NCBI GenBank assembly: GCA_903911985.1
Contig: CAIWFP010000078.1
Location: forward strand, 1-7,247
Direction of reading: 5' to 3'
Length of the DNA stretch: 7,247 nt
Origin: an uncultured Sphingomonadales bacterium
GTDB taxonomy: Bacteria > Pseudomonadota > Alphaproteobacteria > Sphingomonadales > Sphingomonadaceae
How positions within the stretch are numbered: the first letter of the stretch is position 1; each line of letters starts with the position of its first letter. This document shows, one piece after another, positions 6,316-7,247 of the stretch. The translations under genes were made by a program, and so were the position numbers. The notes under the pieces are model-generated. The model searched no databases. It was not told the origin of the DNA and saw only the letters and a list, made by a program, of their open reading frames with translations.

Positions 6316-6704
6316 TCATGGGTGCGTCCTGAACATTGGCCCCGTGGCATGGCGGGCGGCGATGAAGCCGAACACCATCGAGGCGCCAATTCTGGCCCCG
6401 GCGCCGGGATAGGAGCGGCCCATCACCGATGTAGTGGAATTGGCGGTGGCGCCGAGCCCCGCGATAGCCGAGCGGCCCTCGCGCAATACCTGCGCGTGCC
6501 CGTCGGTCATCAACCCGCCGCAGGTGCCGACATCGCCCGGGGACAGCCGCACCGCATAGAACGGCGCCTGCTCTATCGCGAACGGGGCTGGACACCGGAA
6601 TCGCCGGCGAAGCGGTCGTAGGCACCCTCGCCGCGATGGAAGTCCTCGTCCACGCCGCTGCGGGCGAAGCTGTTGAACCGGGCAGTGGCCGCAGCAGCAA
6701 AGCC
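6316..6704 (-). pseudogene. Remnant of an FAD-dependent 3-ketosteroid-delta1-dehydrogenase-like oxidoreductase (C-terminal fragment, frameshifted)
   Basis: Two reading frames together spell the C-terminal quarter of a flavoprotein of the FAD_binding_2/KstD type. From 6704 to about 6590 the frame reads AAAATARFNSFARSGVDEDF and continues through GEGAYDRFAGD, a stretch I recognise from these enzymes, then meets a TAG at 6573-6575. From about 6588 to the TGA at 6316-6318 another frame reads APFYAVRLSPGDVGTCGGL, TDGHAQVLRE, SVMGRSYPGAGARIG and GFIAARHATG, the canonical C-terminal segments. The YPGAG motif (6397-6411) is kept; in characterised KstD its Tyr and second Gly contact the 3-keto group (from memory). 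The usual GLYATGN-type FAD motif has decayed to GLGATAN. Family members have about 550-570 residues, so roughly the first three quarters, including the N-terminal FAD dinucleotide motif, are absent. The fragment begins almost at the stop of the aldolase gene. It cannot encode an active enzyme. Confidence 0.8.
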
Positions 6705-6716
6705 TGAATGGGCTGA

Positions 6717-7247
6717 TCAGTCGCGGTAAGACCGGTCGATGCGGTCGAGCTGGCGCAACATGGCTTCCCACTCCAAAGCGCCGCTGCGCGAGACATGCTC
6801 GCTGCCGGTGGTTCGGTCGAAAATGGCGCTGGTGCGTTGCTGCGCCGCAATGCTCGGCCAATGCGGCGGGCCACCTGCCAGTGCGGCAACCTGCATCTTG
6901 CAGGCGGTTTCCAGCCGCTGCATCAGCCAGAAAGCCTCGCCAATCGAACGGCCGCAGGTGAGCAAACCATGGTTGCGCAGCACCAGCGCGTCGTGCTGGC
7001 CCAGCGCCGCCACCAGCCGTCCGCGCTCGCCCTCGTCAATCGCCGGCCCCTCGAAATCGTGATAACCGATATGGTCGATGAAGCGCAGCGCGCCCTGGCT
7101 GATCGGCAGCAGGCCCTGCGGCATGCACGACACCGCCACCCCGGCCACGGTGTGGGTGTGGATCACGCAGGTCACGTCGTAGAGCGCGGCATGCACCGCA
7201 CTGTTGATGACATACCCGGCGCGGTTCACATCAAGCCCACTGGGGCC
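6717..7247 (-). CDS. Class II aldolase/adducin family protein, C-terminal part (start beyond window edge)
   Basis: An open frame of 176 codons plus the stop enters from the right edge; the GTG at 7227-7229 is internal, since GPSGLD precedes it in frame. Complete family members have about 250 residues, so about 70 are missing. The visible part includes VNRAGYVINSAVHAALYDVT, then VIHTHTVAGVAVSC with the HxH metal pair (fragment residues 30 and 32), LLPISQGALRF, GYHDFEGPAID, and RNHGLLTCG with the third metal-ligand His (residue 93). It ends LRQLDRIDRSYRD, which I recall as the normal family C-terminus, so the 3' end is intact. The fold is the zinc-dependent fuculose-phosphate-aldolase/adducin type. 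This subfamily has no well-defined substrate and the proteins are often near catabolic genes. The TGA at 6717-6719 is directly followed by the flavoprotein remnant, suggesting both once belonged to one degradative gene cluster. Confidence 0.88.
   Translation of the reverse strand, partial: GPSGLDVNRAGYVINSAVHAALYDVTCVIHTHTVAGVAVSCMPQGLLPISQGALRFIDHIGYHDFEGPAIDEGERGRLVAALGQHDALVLRNHGLLTCGRSIGEAFWLMQRLETACKMQVAALAGGPPHWPSIAAQQRTSAIFDRTTGSEHVSRSGALEWEAMLRQLDRIDRSYRD

Noticed and set aside
5989..6621. 210-codon plus-strand frame across the TonB-like gene start and the flavoprotein remnant
   Set aside because: No family resemblance. The minus strand explains both halves, by the TonB-like anchor and the flavoprotein tail.
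6275..6889. 204-codon minus-strand frame overlapping the aldolase gene and the flavoprotein remnant
   Set aside because: It reads neither the aldolase frame nor either of the two frames carrying flavoprotein motifs, and its translation is Arg/Ala-rich without motifs.

Overview
The window is high-GC bacterial DNA. The reading frames, signal peptides and protein families (MetA-pathway-like outer-membrane proteins, a TonB-like protein of a type I associate with sphingomonads, a 3-ketosteroid-dehydrogenase-like flavoprotein tail, a class II aldolase) suggest an alphaproteobacterium, most likely a sphingomonad such as Novosphingobium. The genus is an inference from recognised protein sequence, not from a search.

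Layout. (1) Bases 1-1103, minus strand: a signal-peptide outer-membrane beta-barrel protein (Phenol_MetA_deg-like) is followed after 23 bases by the start of a COG4705/DUF347 multi-spanning membrane protein that runs off the left edge. (2) Bases 1104-1455: a 352-base divergent intergenic region with CTTGCG/CGCAAG-type inverted repeats. (3) Bases 1456-5429, plus strand: a probable three-gene operon. It holds a 585-residue ABC permease with two fused NitT/TauT-type permease halves, a 444-residue ATPase with a C-terminal AAA-associated domain, and a second, differently built outer-membrane protein. No periplasmic binding protein is present. (4) Bases 5430-5492: a convergent gap with a 17-base imperfect tandem duplication and a small hairpin. 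(5) Bases 5493-6212, minus strand: a membrane-anchored TonB-like protein with a Gln/Pro-rich linker, preceded by a cluster of TGTCG repeats. (6) Bases 6316-6704, minus strand: a broken C-terminal fragment of an FAD-dependent 3-ketosteroid-delta1-dehydrogenase-like enzyme, lacking its N-terminal three quarters and carrying a frameshift. (7) Bases 6717-7247, minus strand: the C-terminal part of a class II aldolase/adducin family protein, entering from the right edge.

How the genes may work together. The ABC permease, ATPase and outer-membrane protein form a coherent envelope-spanning uptake (or efflux) unit for a small, probably anionic solute that cannot be named from sequence. The divergent outer-membrane protein and DUF347 protein may belong to the same response or be an independent pair sharing the control region. 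The right side looks like the eroded edge of a catabolic cluster: the aldolase reads intact to its stop, while the adjacent flavoprotein gene has been reduced to a non-functional tail. I see no mobile element, CRISPR array or RNA gene, and no clearly undescribed system. The least ordinary items are the gene remnant, the binding-protein-less ABC cassette and the two repeat-bearing upstream regions.
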